Below, one piece after another: positions 39,962 to 51,446 of a stretch of DNA of 64,000 bases; within the stretch, counting starts at the first letter, position 1; every line of letters begins with the position of its first letter. The DNA is from Taxillus chinensis (Eukaryota; Streptophyta; Magnoliopsida; Santalales; Loranthaceae). The notes below the pieces were generated by a model that worked only from the letters and a program-made list of their open reading frames with translations, was not told the origin of the DNA and made no database searches. Where the stretch lies: contig CM042088.1 of assembly GCA_023512835.1 (NCBI GenBank), forward strand, positions 8,610,078 through 8,674,077. Reading direction: 5' to 3'. The translations under genes were made by a program, and so were the position numbers.

Positions 39962-42060
39962 GGTGCACTGTTTGTTTACAAACAGCGTACAAAGATAAAA
40001 AAGGAGTCATTTTGGACGGGTTGGAGCACTTACCTGACTTACCTAGAGGAAGAAGTGCGACGGTTGGGTTTGTCCCCGAGAGGGAAAAAGGGCTTCACAG
40101 GCCGGTGTGCTTGGATAATACCTTGATAAGGCATCTAAGGCCGCTTGATACCAGAGATTGAAAGCCTACAACAATGACAGGCTTGAACCGAAAAGAGAAA
40201 AGGCCCACAACAATGATGGGCGTGAACTAAAAGTTGAAAGGCCCACAGCAACGATAGGCTCGAATTGAAAAATGGGAAAAGGCCCACAACAATGATGGGC
40301 TTGAATTGAAAACTGAAAGGCCCACAGCAACGATAGGCTCAAATTAAAAAATGGAAAAAGGCCCACAACAATGATGGGTTTGAATTGAAAACGGATAGCC
40401 CACAGCAACGATAGGCTTAAAGTGAAAATGGGAAAGCCCACAGCAACGATAGGCTTAAAGTGAAAAAATGAAAGGCCCACTGCAACGATAGGCTTGAATT
40501 GAAAAATGGGAAAAGGCCCACAACAATGATGGGCTTGAATTGAAAACTGAAAGGCCCACAGCAACGATAGGCTCAAATTAAAAAATGGAAAAAGGCCGAC
40601 AACAATGATGGGTTTGAATTGAAAACGGATAGCCCACAGCAACGATAGGCTTAAAGTGAAAATGGGAAAGCCCACATCAACGATAGGCTTAAAGTGAAAA
40701 ATGAAAGGCCCACTGCAACGAAGGCTTGAATTGAAAAGACGGGAAAGCCCACAGCAACGATAGGCTTAAAGTGAAAAAGGGAAAGCCCACAGCAACGATA
40801 GGCTTAAATTAAAAAATGGAAAAAGGCCCACAACAATGATGGGCTTAAACTGGAAAGACTTGTTGGAGACATCAAATGGTATTTGGGGGAATGCTTGAAG
40901 GAATTGGTGAGTTTGGGAAGTAACCCAATTTAAGCTCCCTCTACGAGTTCACTCTAGGAGATCGCTCTACGAGGTGACCCAAAATGGGAAAAGTTTGTCA
41001 ATTGCCAAAAGGGATGTGCTTAGAGCTTGGGGAAATTGTAAAGAAAGAGTTGCACAGTTAAACGAAGAAAGCTAGGATAGCTTGAAGGGAAGTTTGCTGA
41101 ATATGAGCTCCTAGGACCTCCAGAGGCAGCAACATTCCTGCAATTACGGAGTATGTTGAATGTATGCCAATGATGCATGGAATGCAATGTGCTGTACGCG
41201 GGGATGCATAAACCTCAACTTGTGGTGAAATATGACGCAATGTGATGCTATGCAATGAATGCCATGTGATGTATGCATTGAATGCCATGTGATGTATCAC
41301 TGAGGGTTTGGCCGTTGGCTAACAATCAACTTGTTGGGGAACAATGTTCTCCTTAGATGGAGAGTTTGTTCTGTCTTTGCTGGGGAACCCCCTGTTGTGC
41401 ATGAAGGGTCTGTTAAATTTTGCTTCGCCATATTGAGGAGCTTGATTTGACGGCTTCTCTGGGGATAGTGATATCCCGTGGAGATATGAGTACTCCAAAT
41501 TGGGGCTTTAAGTTGTTTGAGGATTTTGAGCTTGGCCCTACTCATAAGGCAATGCTAGAAGAGTTTACTGGGGTTTTAAGATGTTCTACTTAAATGTGAA
41601 ATGAAGAAGATGTAACATGATTAAAGAGATAAAAGATTTTTGCTGGTTTAATTCCACAAAACATATTTATATCATAAAAAGTGTCCTATTGTCATAATCC
41701 GATAAACAGAATCGCAAGTCTTTAAAAGCATAATGTACAAAATTGATTCGAGTGTGCCGCAGGTTTGACCAAGTCTTCCACTGTTTGCAGTTGCTGTTTT
41801 GGATGATGCTGTCTCTACTGCTTGCAACGGACCCTATTTGTTGTGGTCCTGATCCTTTCAGATTCGGACTGATTTCACCCTTCAAGATTTATTGTTGGCT
41901 TTGTATTTTACCCTTGGGGCCCTTTCGGGTTTTCACCAAGTCCGCCTTTGTTTTCTTTTTGTCTTTTGTTAGAGCTTTGTATTTTACCCTTGGTGCCCTT
42001 TCGGGTTTTCACCAAGTCCGCTCATTGCAAGAAAGAGAATCTGGTTGGGAGGCATGAGAG
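39962..42060 (-). other. Ogre 3' noncoding region
   Basis: About 2.1 kb between the pol stop and the polypurine tract. It holds the tandem array described next. It also holds a duplicated segment with ATTTTACCCTTGG and CCCTTTCGGGTTTTCACC (about 41905-41950 and 41978-42022, offset about 74), and runs of GAATGCCATGTGATGTAT near 41257-41295. No gene is supportable. Confidence 0.75.
40160..40861. repeat. Tandem array, about 18 units of 37-41 bp with a 234-bp higher-order period
   Basis: Units begin GCCCACA(G/A)CAA(C/T)GAT(A/G)GGCTT and alternate between an ACAGCAACGATAGG form and an ACAACAATGATGGG form, followed by A-rich spacers. Units starting at 40282 and 40516 are the same variant, and the six-unit order between them repeats, giving a higher-order period of 234 bp. 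The position, in the 3' region of an Ogre element, matches what is known of these elements as a source of satellites. Confidence 0.92.
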
Positions 42061-45000
42061 TTAAGCATAAAACTTTTTGACGGCATCGCTATTCACTAGA
42101 TTAGGAAGCTCGTCTCCGTCCATTTTGGCAAGGATCAATGCGCCTCCTGAAAATGCTTTTTTCACAACATATGGGCCTTCATAATTGGGAGTCCACTTGC
42201 CTCTATGGTCATGTTGAATTGGCAAGATCTTCTTGAGGACAAGATCACCCCCTCTTGAAAGCTTCTGGGCTTCACCTTTTTATTGTAATTGTTCATCATT
42301 CTCTGTTGATACAGCTGTCCTCTGTAAACTGCTGCCAGGCGCTTGCCTTCAATTAAATTCAACTGCTCATAACAACTTTGGACCCATTCTGCTTCTTCGA
42401 GCTGAGTGTCCTTAAGTATTCGGAGGGAAGGTATCTCCACTTCGACCGGTAGAACTGCTTCCATGCCATAGACCAAAGAAAATGGAGTTGCCCCAGTCGA
42501 TGTACGCACTGAGGTACGATAGGCGTGCAAAGCGTAAGGTAGCTTCTCGTGCCAATCTTTGTACGTTTCGGTCATCTTTCTGATAATATTTTTGATATTC
42601 TTGTTGGCTGCCTCGACTGCTCCATTCATCTTTGGGCGATAGGGGGTCGAGTTGCGGTGTTGAATTTTGTATGTTTCGCACAACCTCCCTATCATCCGGT
42701 TGTTCAAATTGGCAGCATTGTCCATTATAATCTGCTCGGGAAGACCATATCGGCATATGATATTGTTCCGTATAAATCGAAGTACCACAACCTGTGTGAC
42801 ATTAGCATATGATGCTGCTTCTACCCACTTGGTGAAGTAATCAATGGCTACCAAAATGAAACGATGACCATTAGACGCTTTTGGAGATACTGGTCCGATA
42901 ACGTCAATGCCCCAAAGTGAGAATGGCCACGGGGAGACCATCACGTGTAGTTTAGACGGCGGTACTTGAATCTTGTCGCCATAAATTTGACACTTGAGGC
43001 ATTTGCGCACATGTTCAATGCAATCTTTTTCCATGGTGATCCAATAGTAGCCCATTCGCATGATTTGTCTTGTTAATGCATGTCCGTTTGCATGTGAACC
43101 ACATTCCCCTTCGTGCACTTCTTTCATTATCTGTATTGACTCTTCTTTTGCCACACACCGCAATAGCACCATGTCGTGGTTTCTCTTATACAGAATTGAG
43201 CCATCAATGTAATAGTTGGACGCTGACCTTCGGATATTTCTCTTATCAGATTCAGTGGCCTCTGCTGGGTATTCTTGCTTAAGCAAATATTGTTTGACGT
43301 CCTCAAACCAAGGTTTTTCTTTAGTACGTCCTTCAATAGCCATGCAATGTGCAGGAGCATCTTGTATACGGATATCGAAAGACTGAACTTCCAACTTTGT
43401 GTCTAGTAGAAGGAGGGAGGCTAGAGTTGCCAGCGCGTCAGGGAGCTGGTTGCATTCTCTGGGCATATGTTCAAATGTGATGTCTTCAAATTGCTCGGCT
43501 AACTCTACAACGTGCTCCCGATATGGGATTAATTTATGGTTTCGAGTCTCCCATTCACCCCTTACTTGAAAAATGATGAGTGCCGAATCGCCGAACACTC
43601 GTAATTTTTTGATTCCTTTGTTAATGGCCTCTTGAAGTCCCATCACACAAGCCTCATACTCTGCTACATTGTTTGTACAAGGGAAGGTTAGCTTTGCCGC
43701 CATGGGGAAATGTTCGCCTTTTGGGGATATCAGGATGGCCCCAACACCATGACCTAAAAGACTGGAGGCTCCATCGAACCACATCGTCCATATGTCTGAT
43801 ACTTCGGCCGAAATGATGTTAATGTACTCATCTGGGAAGCCAATAGTCATAGGTTCAAAGTCTTCCAGGGCTCTATCTGCCAGATAGTCGGCTATCGCAC
43901 TTCCTTTTATGGCTTTTTGAGGTACGTAGATGATATCATACTCCGATAGGATCAACTGCCATTTGGCGATTTGTCCAGAAATGGATGGTTTTTCCAAGAG
44001 ATATTTGAGCAGATCATGCCTTGAAATCAGCCAAGTAGTATGATAAAGGGTGTATTGCCTCAATCTTCTCGTCATCCAGACAAGAGCACAGCACGTCTTC
44101 TCCAAGGGTGTGTAGTTTTCTTCATTAATGGTGAACTTTTTGCTGAGGTAATAAATGGCCTGCTCCTTCTTGCCTGTAGAGTCGTGTTGCCCCAAGACAC
44201 AACCCATCGCTGACTCTTGAACGGTTAAGTATAAGATCAGAGGTCTATCCGGTACCGGTGGGACCAGAATAGGCGGATTAGACAAATATTGTTTGATCTT
44301 GTCAAAAGCTTCTTGACACTTGTCATTCCAAACTTCTGGGTTGTTTTTTCGCAAAGTCTTGAAAATGGGTTCACAGGTGGCTGTCAATTGGGAAATAAAT
44401 CGGGCAATATAATTCAGTCGCCCTAGGAATCCTCTAACCTCCTTGATGGTCTGTGGTGGCGGCATCTCTTGGATAACTCGAACTTTATCTGGATCGATTT
44501 CCACTCCTTTTTGGCTCACAATGAAACCCAACAGTTTTCCCGACATGGCTCCGAAAGTGCACTTTTCGGGGTTCAATTTCAGTTGATATTTCCGTAGCCG
44601 GTTAAAGAGCTTGCGGAGTACTTCGATATGATCTTCAGTGCTTCGAGATTTGGCTATCATGTCGTCCACATATACCTCAACTTCTTTGTGCATCATGTCG
44701 TGGAATAGGGTCACCATGGCTCGCTGATAGGTTGCCCCTGCATTCCTCAGGCCAAAAGGCATCACGTTATAGCAAAAGGTGCCCCAAAGTGTCGTGAATG
44801 TGGTCCTCTCTTTGTGTTCGGGGGCCATACGAATTTGATTATAGCCCGAGAAACCATCCATGAAGGAGAATAGGGCATGTTTTGCTGTATTATCCACTAA
44901 GGTGTCAATATGAGGAAGCGGGAAGTTGTCTTTCGGACTGGCCCAGTTCAGATCTCTATAGTCGACACACATGCGTACTTTGCCTCCTTTCTTTGGTACT

Positions 45001-45522
45001 GGTACAACATTAGCGACCCATTCTGGATAGTGGGAGACACTTAGGAAACCCGCATCCCATTGCTTTTTGACTTCTTCTTTAATCTTCAGTAGCATCTCTG
45101 GCCTCATTCTTCGCAATTTCTGCTGTACTGGCCTGCACTCTGGCTTCACGAGTATGTGATGTTGCACTATATCTGTGTCTAATCCGGGCATATCCTGGTA
45201 TGACCATGCAAAAATGTCGATGTAGCTTCTTAACAGCTCGATTAACTTCCTCCTGATGTCGGTAGCTATCGAAGACCCCACCCTCAATTCTTTTGGTTCG
45301 GCTGTCGTCCCCAAATTCACTGTTTCTACTGGGTCTTCACTTGGAACGGATAAACGGTCTTCCCTTTCCAATAGGCGTATAATCTCCCCTGGTAGCTCAG
45401 GTGTCTCTTCTATCTCATTCTCATCAGCTTCAAACACGGGCTGCTCCCAGTTTGGACTTTGGTCAAACCTTTGGCATCTCGTTTCGCTTTTGCATACTAT
45501 GTTTTCATTGACATTGTGATAC
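42061..45522 (-). pseudogene. pol: Ogre Pol exon 2: RT, RNase H, archaeal-type RNase H, IN (O2)
   Basis: Minus strand. It starts at the predicted acceptor (45522) with YHNVNEN and is open for about 1100 codons. RT has RMCVDYRDLNWA and YVDD (44661-44672). The first RNase H is degenerate (LILYLTVQESAMGCVL). A second, archaeal-type RNase H starts TMWFDGASS (about 43795) and has NNVAEYEACVMGLQ, GDSALI and ADALATLAS-like residues near 43430 (read here as PDALATLAS). IN has a zinc finger (HEGECGSHANGH...CLKCQ), DVIGP, MDNAANLNN (normally SDNG) and NGAVEAANKN. A G-run near 42250 shifts the last 60 codons; the natural stop is 42061. The best-preserved pol in the window. Confidence 0.9.
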
Positions 45523-45704
45523 CTGTTTATAAGAGAATGACAAGTTGGTAACCAAATATGATATGCATATGTTATGAATGGAATGCACCATGAAAGATTT
45601 TGAAAAACACATTTTATTGGAAGGTTTAAGGAAAAACAAATGTTCACAGCTTCAAAGTACATTCAAGTAGAATACATTAAATCCCAGCAACCCGTAAGCA
45701 TTAC
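45523..45704 (-). other. Predicted intron between PR and RT (O2)
   Basis: Minus strand: donor AAT|GTAATG at 45704, acceptor TTATAAACAG|GTATC ending at 45523, 182 bases, with a pyrimidine-rich stretch (TTGTCATTCTCTTATAAA) before the acceptor. Splicing removes the stop just after LPIM and joins the PR frame to the RT frame without a shift. The same sites exist in O1 at 57971-58153. Confidence 0.72.
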
Positions 45705-48700
45705 ATTATGGGGAGGTCCAGGCTGGTCCAATTGTTCAATGGCTGGTTAGGCTCATCTCGCACTAACTGAGCCATCTCATTTGGTGCATACTTGTTTGTG
45801 TCCAATGCGGCTGCAGTCCCCGTCTCGGGCTCAAGTTGGCTCTTGTGGATAAACCCTCCACTTCGGAATGTAACATTCAAAGGGGGAAAGCTTCTCCTTT
45901 CTTCTTGTACTGGCCTTTTCTGCAATCTTGCCATTCTGACTTCCCTCTTCTTGATAGCTTCCCTCCTGTCATCGGCTTTTGTAGGGACGTAGCCTAGCCC
46001 AAAGTTTTCGGTATTTTCTCGGATGGTCAGGGGTTTCTGAATCCCTTGAGCTGTCAGGCCTAACCCTTGCCACGGTTTGTACCCCTGTTTGATCATAGTG
46101 GCTACAACCATTTTTGCTGCCTTCGAGAGACGATGGTCTGGGGCAGAAGCGACATTCACCATCTCAAAGGCCCGATAGGAGCATTCTGGCACATCTTCGT
46201 TGTTCTCGACATAAGGTGCGATGCCGGTTTGGTGACGAGGAAGCTTGTCTCTCCAGAGATGCAAATGAGTTGGTCCCCCATTACAAATTTCATCTTTTGG
46301 TGGAGGCTTGACAGCACTGCCCCTGCGGTGTGGATCCAGGGTCTTCCCAACAGACAGCTGTAATATGGCGTGATGTCCATCACCTGAAATTCCACCATAA
46401 AAGTAATTGGCCCAACCGTGAGGGGAATATCCAGAGTTCCCACTACGTCACGCTTTCCTCCATTGAATGCCCGTACCTTCATCGTACAGGGACGCATATA
46501 GGACGCATCCATTGGAAGTTGTTGTAGTATATGCAAGGGCATAATGTTCAATGCCGAGCCGTTGTCGATGAGTACGCGGGCTATGGTGTGTTCCTTGCAT
46601 TTGACCGTGATGTGCAAAGCTTTTATATGTCCTTTCCCTTCCTGGGGTAACTTGTCATCTCCAAAACTGATGACGTTGTTCATAATGAGGTTACTGGTGA
46701 GTTCATCCACATTTGCCACCGGGATGGTTGGAGGAACATAGGCTTGGCTTAGAACCTTCAGCAGTGCTTCCCGGTGAGGTTGGGAATCCATTATCAATGA
46801 GAGCAGGGAGATGCGAGCCGGTTGCCGACTTAATTGATCCACAATATTATACTCGCTCCGCTTCATGAGTTTCGAAATTCCGTGGTTTCTTCTTCGGTGA
46901 TCGGTGTTCCCTTCTTTGTTGCTTCCAGTGTAGGCTCAATGTCTTGTTCCACGGCTTTTCTCCTTCCTTGCTTTGTCAACTATCTCAGGGGCGTAAGCCC
47001 AACCGCTCCTGGTCTTCTTTTCTACTATAGCGGCTCCCTGAACTACCTCACAGTTATAGTTCCACGGGACTGCATTATCCGTCTTGTAGGGGAAAGGGGC
47101 AGGAACCTGTATGGTGAGAGGTGTGATTCCATGAGGCAGTAGCGGGATTTCTGGAGTCTTAACATTCAAGACAAGGGGGGTTGGCACCCATGACGGTGTG
47201 TATGACATGTCTTTTTGAATCATGTGGCTTTGACTGCCTATCTCTTCCATGGAGAATTCGATCATCCTTTGGTCCATGAGCTTTTGCACCACTTCAGAAA
47301 ACTCAGTACATTCTGTGATGCCATGTCCCCGTGCCATCTTATGATAAGGGCATTGTTTTTCCCTATCTGTTCCATTCCGTGCTTTTGGCGCATCTTTAGC
47401 CGATATAGCCATGTTCCTGTAACGAGTAAACAAATACATTTTCTCCATTTGTACTTGAGAGAACCTTTCCAGCCGCCCTTCCTTCTCGATACTAGCAACA
47501 TTGTTGGAGTGTTCTGGGAGAGGATTGCTGTTCACATTTGGTGTCCCAGCCAGTGCGGAAAAATCCAGCCACTTTGCATCCTTTAATGCTTGAACCTTCC
47601 TTTTGAATGTTATACAGTTTTCGATATCATGTCCAGCTCCACCTGCATGATATTCACACCTGGCATCCGGCTTGTACCAGGCCGGGGGAGGAGTCTTTAT
47701 TTCTCCCAAGGGTATAGGGGTTACCATCCTTGCCTCTAAAAGCTTGGGATATAGTTCGGCATACGTCATTGGGATCGGGTCAAACTCTTGTCGCGGTCGA
47801 CGAGAAGCCTGATTCGCTCCTGCTTGCTGGGTCGGGGCCCTTGGTTGCCCCTGTCCTTGAAATGCGGCTCCTGGTCCTTCCTGAGCTGCTGGCCTTGATT
47901 GCTCTGGGTATGGTGCTCTCGGTTGAAATGAGTTAGGTACCATTGAGTATGGAAATGGGACGCCTCCTTGCGGCAGGTATGGCATGAATTGGGGAGATGG
48001 AGCAGGTGCAGCATAAGCAGCTACCGGTGACCCTCTGTAGCATCCTGACGCTTGGTAGAACGTTGGTTGTATTGACTGGTGTGATGGGTATACCAGGTTG
48101 GTTTCATTTTCCTTCTTTTTCGCTGGTGGTTGAAACCGTTTTGATGCCTCAGCTGCATCACCCTTTAGCTTTCCCCCTTTAATTCCACTTTCTACGCGTT
48201 CACCGGATGCAACCAAGTCTGCAAAGTTGTTGGAGACGTTACCTATCAATTTCTCGTAGTATACGCCTTTCAGTGTGTTGATGAAAAGAGTAGTGAGCTC
48301 TCTTTCGGTAAGAGGAGGTTGAACCTCCACAGCGGCCTCTCTCCATCTTCGTGCATAATCCTTGAAATTCTCCTCAGATCCTTTTTCCATGGACTGCAGG
48401 GGTTAATCGATCCAACGCCGGTTCGGTGACATGTTTGTCTTGTGCCAAGAAGGAAGTAGCTAATTCTTTCCATGTCTTGACGCGGTTTCCATTTAGCTGA
48501 AAGTACCAGTAAGAGATGCCCTAGTTAGGCTTTCCTGGAAACAATGCATGAGGAGCTTGTCTTCACCAGCATAAGCAGCCATCTTTTGACAATACATGGC
48601 CAAATGTGTCTTTGGACATCGGGTCCCGTTGAATTTTTCAAACTCTGGCATTTTGAATTTTGGTGGCAGCACCACTCCAGGGACTAGGCACAAGTCTTGT

Positions 48701-49095
48701 GGGCTGGTCATGCCATAGCCGTCAGTGCCTTCTACGGCTTTCAACCTTTCCTCGAGTCGGCGTAGAGCGAAAGACTCAACATTTTCCTGAGGAGCTGGGG
48801 AACCCACTGCTTCCATTACATTTCCTGGTGCCGGCATAGTGAAATGAGTTTGATTTGGGGTTGGAGGTTGTGCCATAGCAGGATGGTATGTGGGTGCCTG
48901 GCTTGGAGCCAGGTTGGGTGACTGAACGGCCTCCTGTCCCTGTTCTTGATGGTGATTGGTAGTTCCCCCAGTCGGAATTCTTCCTCTTTCTTCAGTCAAT
49001 TTTGTGAGCATTTCCATAATTGTAGACATTTGCCCCTGTAGGGTTTGTTGTGACTGTTCCAACCCCATGAGCCTGTTCTCTGTTTCTTCGGCCAT
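45705..49095 (-). pseudogene. gag: Ogre Gag, PR and G-patch-like segment (O2 exon 1)
   Basis: The minus-strand ATG at 49095 (MAEETENRLMGLEQ) opens a coiled-coil N-terminus (about 38 residues). A frameshift near 48515 separates it from the capsid part, which continues open from 48390 to 46936. Two C-x2-H-x5-H-x4-C fingers (CEYHAGGAGHDIENC near 47650; CPYHKMARGHGITEC near 47340) take the place of CCHC knuckles. PR (VLIDNGSALN near 46570) lies in a frame running 46866-46156. A further shift near 46210 leads to the G-patch-like segment (KQGYKPWQGLG, one Gly changed to Trp, about 46118-45983) and the end of exon 1 at 45705. Confidence 0.85.
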
Positions 49096-49382
49096 TGGCT
49101 GCGGTTGAGGTGTTTGATTGCGCTGGGATCTGAGATTATAAGAGTGCGCAATCCTGGAGGGAGGCTGCTACCCACCTGGGTACAAGGGAACTTTAATTTG
49201 ATTTTTTTTATTTGATATGCATGTTTGCATGGAATGTATATGCGGAGGGTTAGAAAAACAAACAACTTTATTACAAACCAAACACACAATACAAACACTC
49301 AATGCAAACGTACAAGTGCTGAAATGCCATGTAAAATGAAAGCTATCACTACATGATCTTAAGGCATTCTTCCAGTCATCTC
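49096..49382 (-). other. Spacer between Ogre ORF1 and gag (O2)
   Basis: About 290 bases, the same as 54284-54570 in O1. It contains GTACCCAGGTGGGTAG-like sequence near the gag start and no ORF with support. ORF1 and gag are in different frames, so gag needs its own initiation or a spliced RNA; neither is shown. Confidence 0.55.
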
Positions 49383-50858
49383 CTAAGGAGCACGGCGCCT
49401 CTTTCTCTGGGGTGGCCGTTCACCTGCATCCTCCCGCTGCTTCATTATGGTCTCGATCTGTTTTTCCCTGAGCTGCAGCCTTTGAAGAGTTCCTTCTAGA
49501 GATGCTTCTAGCCTTTGGATCTGCTGCCTTAAAGTCTGACTCTCCTGGAGGATAGCCTTCATGTCTGAAGTTAGCTGTGGCTTGTGTTGTGCCCTCCAAG
49601 ATATGTATGCTGGGAAAACACCAGGTTTTGAACTGTTGGGTTGGATCTTGTGTGGTGTGGACCATGCTTGATACATCTTCTTGCCTTCTTCTATGAGCAT
49701 GGCTCTGCTGTAAGTGAAGTCACACTTTTCCATGCCAAAGAGCACGGGAATAATCTGATGACGCCCCACTTGTCTTCCCACCTGCAGTGGTGCATATGCA
49801 GTTCCTCCCCAGGGACCTAAAAGTGGAACCCAATTGTAGTCCCCGCAGCTATATGTCATAGAGACCACCGGCATCCAAGGAGCAGTCTAGGTAATGTCAG
49901 CTTCTGTGAGGTTTTCCAACTTCTTTTTCCAGCTCTCAAAGTCCTTTGGTAGGCTCCACTTGCTGAGCAGAATATCTAGTAGTGTTGTGGCTGGTACTTG
50001 ATAAACAGTAGGGAAACGATGAACACTACAGGGGAAATGACCTTGCAACCAAGTGCATAGGAGAGGTAAGCAACCCATGAACTGTCCCGAGCCTTTACTC
50101 CTTAGGTAAGTAAGAGATCGGATGGTTTCGGCCAAGATAGCAGGAGTAGGGTCACATCCCTTGAGCACCTGCTTGACCAAATCTACAATTGCCCCATCGA
50201 TGTGGGCCGGTATCCTTGGGAAAATGACTAGCCCATATATAGCTAGTGTAAGCAATTTGTGTACCTCCGCTTCCGTTGCAGTTTGTATTACTTCTTTGAT
50301 TGTTGCCCATGGAAGATATTCGCGCCCACCGTAAGTTGTGACCACCGGTGAGTCCCATACTGGCTTTCCCATAATTTCAGCAAAGGCCCTTCGGCATGAC
50401 CTTCTGGGCTCTGGCAGATAGATTTTCATTTTGTTTTCCACGGGGATATCCAGCAATCTTCTGTATTCTTCTATTGTGGGAACAAGATCTAGGCCGTTGA
50501 AGTTGAAGCACCGCCGTCGAGGTTCCCGAAAATAAATGGCTGCCCCCAAAGCATATCCGTATCGGCCGCAGGCTCGATTACATGGAGCAAATCCCCAAGT
50601 TGTTGTATGTATATGCTTTTCCTTTCATCCGACCACTTGCTTCCATATTGTCTGTACCTCCTTAGTGTAGTCCAGCTGATCTTCTATGACAACATGTTCT
50701 GCCTTGTAGGCCTCTCCTGGCGGGAAATCTCCAAGGCGAAGTTGAATGTCTCCCGATGCTTGGGCCACCACTGTGACACCCTCCTTGTCCTGAAGGCCTT
50801 TTAGGAGATGACTGAAAGTTGCCATGCCTATATGAATGATGAATGTCATGTTATGCAT
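49383..50858 (-). pseudogene. Ogre ORF1 (DUF7745-like), full-length copy (O2)
   Basis: About 490 codons from 50858 (MHNMTF) to the stop at 49383. A 1-base insertion near 50632 shifts the frame after residue 75 or so, a further shift lies near 50555, and TGG to TAG at about 49888 splits the rest. Visible parts are MATFSHLLKGL, a central region with YLPEPRRSCRRAFAEIMGK and TYGGREYLPW, and a C-terminal third with DYNWVPLLGPWGG. The last 55 residues form a coiled coil (LRQQIQRLEASLEGTLQRLQ) and a basic tail (RKRRRAP) that could act as a nuclear signal. The function of Ogre ORF1 is unknown. Confidence 0.72.
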
Positions 50859-51446
50859 GATGGCAGGTTAGGATGACAAGTTAATATATATCAAGGTACG
50901 TAGACAGGATAAAGAATAAACCAATTGTAAAAAAAACAGTTAAATGTACAGGGGATGACTTAAGGACTACCCTACAAAACAAAGGTTAGCATGGCATGGA
51001 ATGAGCAAACAAAATTTGGGTCAATACCCCTGATGGGCTTTTATTGCTACCCCTATCTTATTTGTTGGTTCCCAAACTTCCTCAATAGAGGGCTCCGTAC
51101 ACCATGGGATTTACCGGAGGGGGATCTTAAAAGGACGTGCCTTAAAAGAACCTCAAGCTTGAGTGAGGAGTCCGAGGCCCCATTGCGGATAATGATCAAC
51201 GCGCTGGGGACCGTACTGAACCTCGCTAACCTGAATTGTGTTAAACCCGGGTATAGGGTTATGCATGAATGCAACAAGTATGGAAAGCAATAAATCACAA
51301 CTATCATGGTAATGAAAGCGTATAAATAAATCACAATTTAAATGACAATTGTATCAAAACAACTTGGCATGACAGTTACATATATACAATAGCACAATTA
51401 AATATAACCTCCTAAGTCCTAGTTCTAGACCTAACTCTCTAAAGTG
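50859..51446 (-). other. Ogre 5' leader (O2 first copy), lacking PBS and LTR
   Basis: Matches 36397-36980 and the inverse of 52238-52825. It stops at CTCTCTAAAGTG (51446); the next bases belong to the O1 LTR in the opposite orientation. The PBS expected 12-30 bases further is absent. Confidence 0.85.

Larger units (their letters stand above)
35091..51446 (-). mobile_element. O2: inverted Ogre block, two partial elements sharing one LTR
   Basis: On the minus strand the order is leader (51446), ORF1, gag, PR, intron, RT-RH-aRH-IN, 3' noncoding repeats, polypurine tract, LTR (39949-37018), PBS, leader and ORF1 cut at 35091. The single LTR has a polypurine tract on its upstream side and a PBS on its downstream side, so it serves as 3' LTR of one copy and 5' LTR of the next. 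Neither outer LTR is present, and both ends abut LTR sequence of O1. Confidence 0.85.

Noticed and set aside
40166..40675. 169-codon frame over the tandem array
   Set aside because: Unit lengths near 39 keep a frame open by chance; the product is a simple repeat.
40160..40861. CRISPR-like look of regularly spaced repeats
   Set aside because: Spacers are themselves repeats with a higher-order period, there are no cas genes, and the context is a plant retrotransposon.
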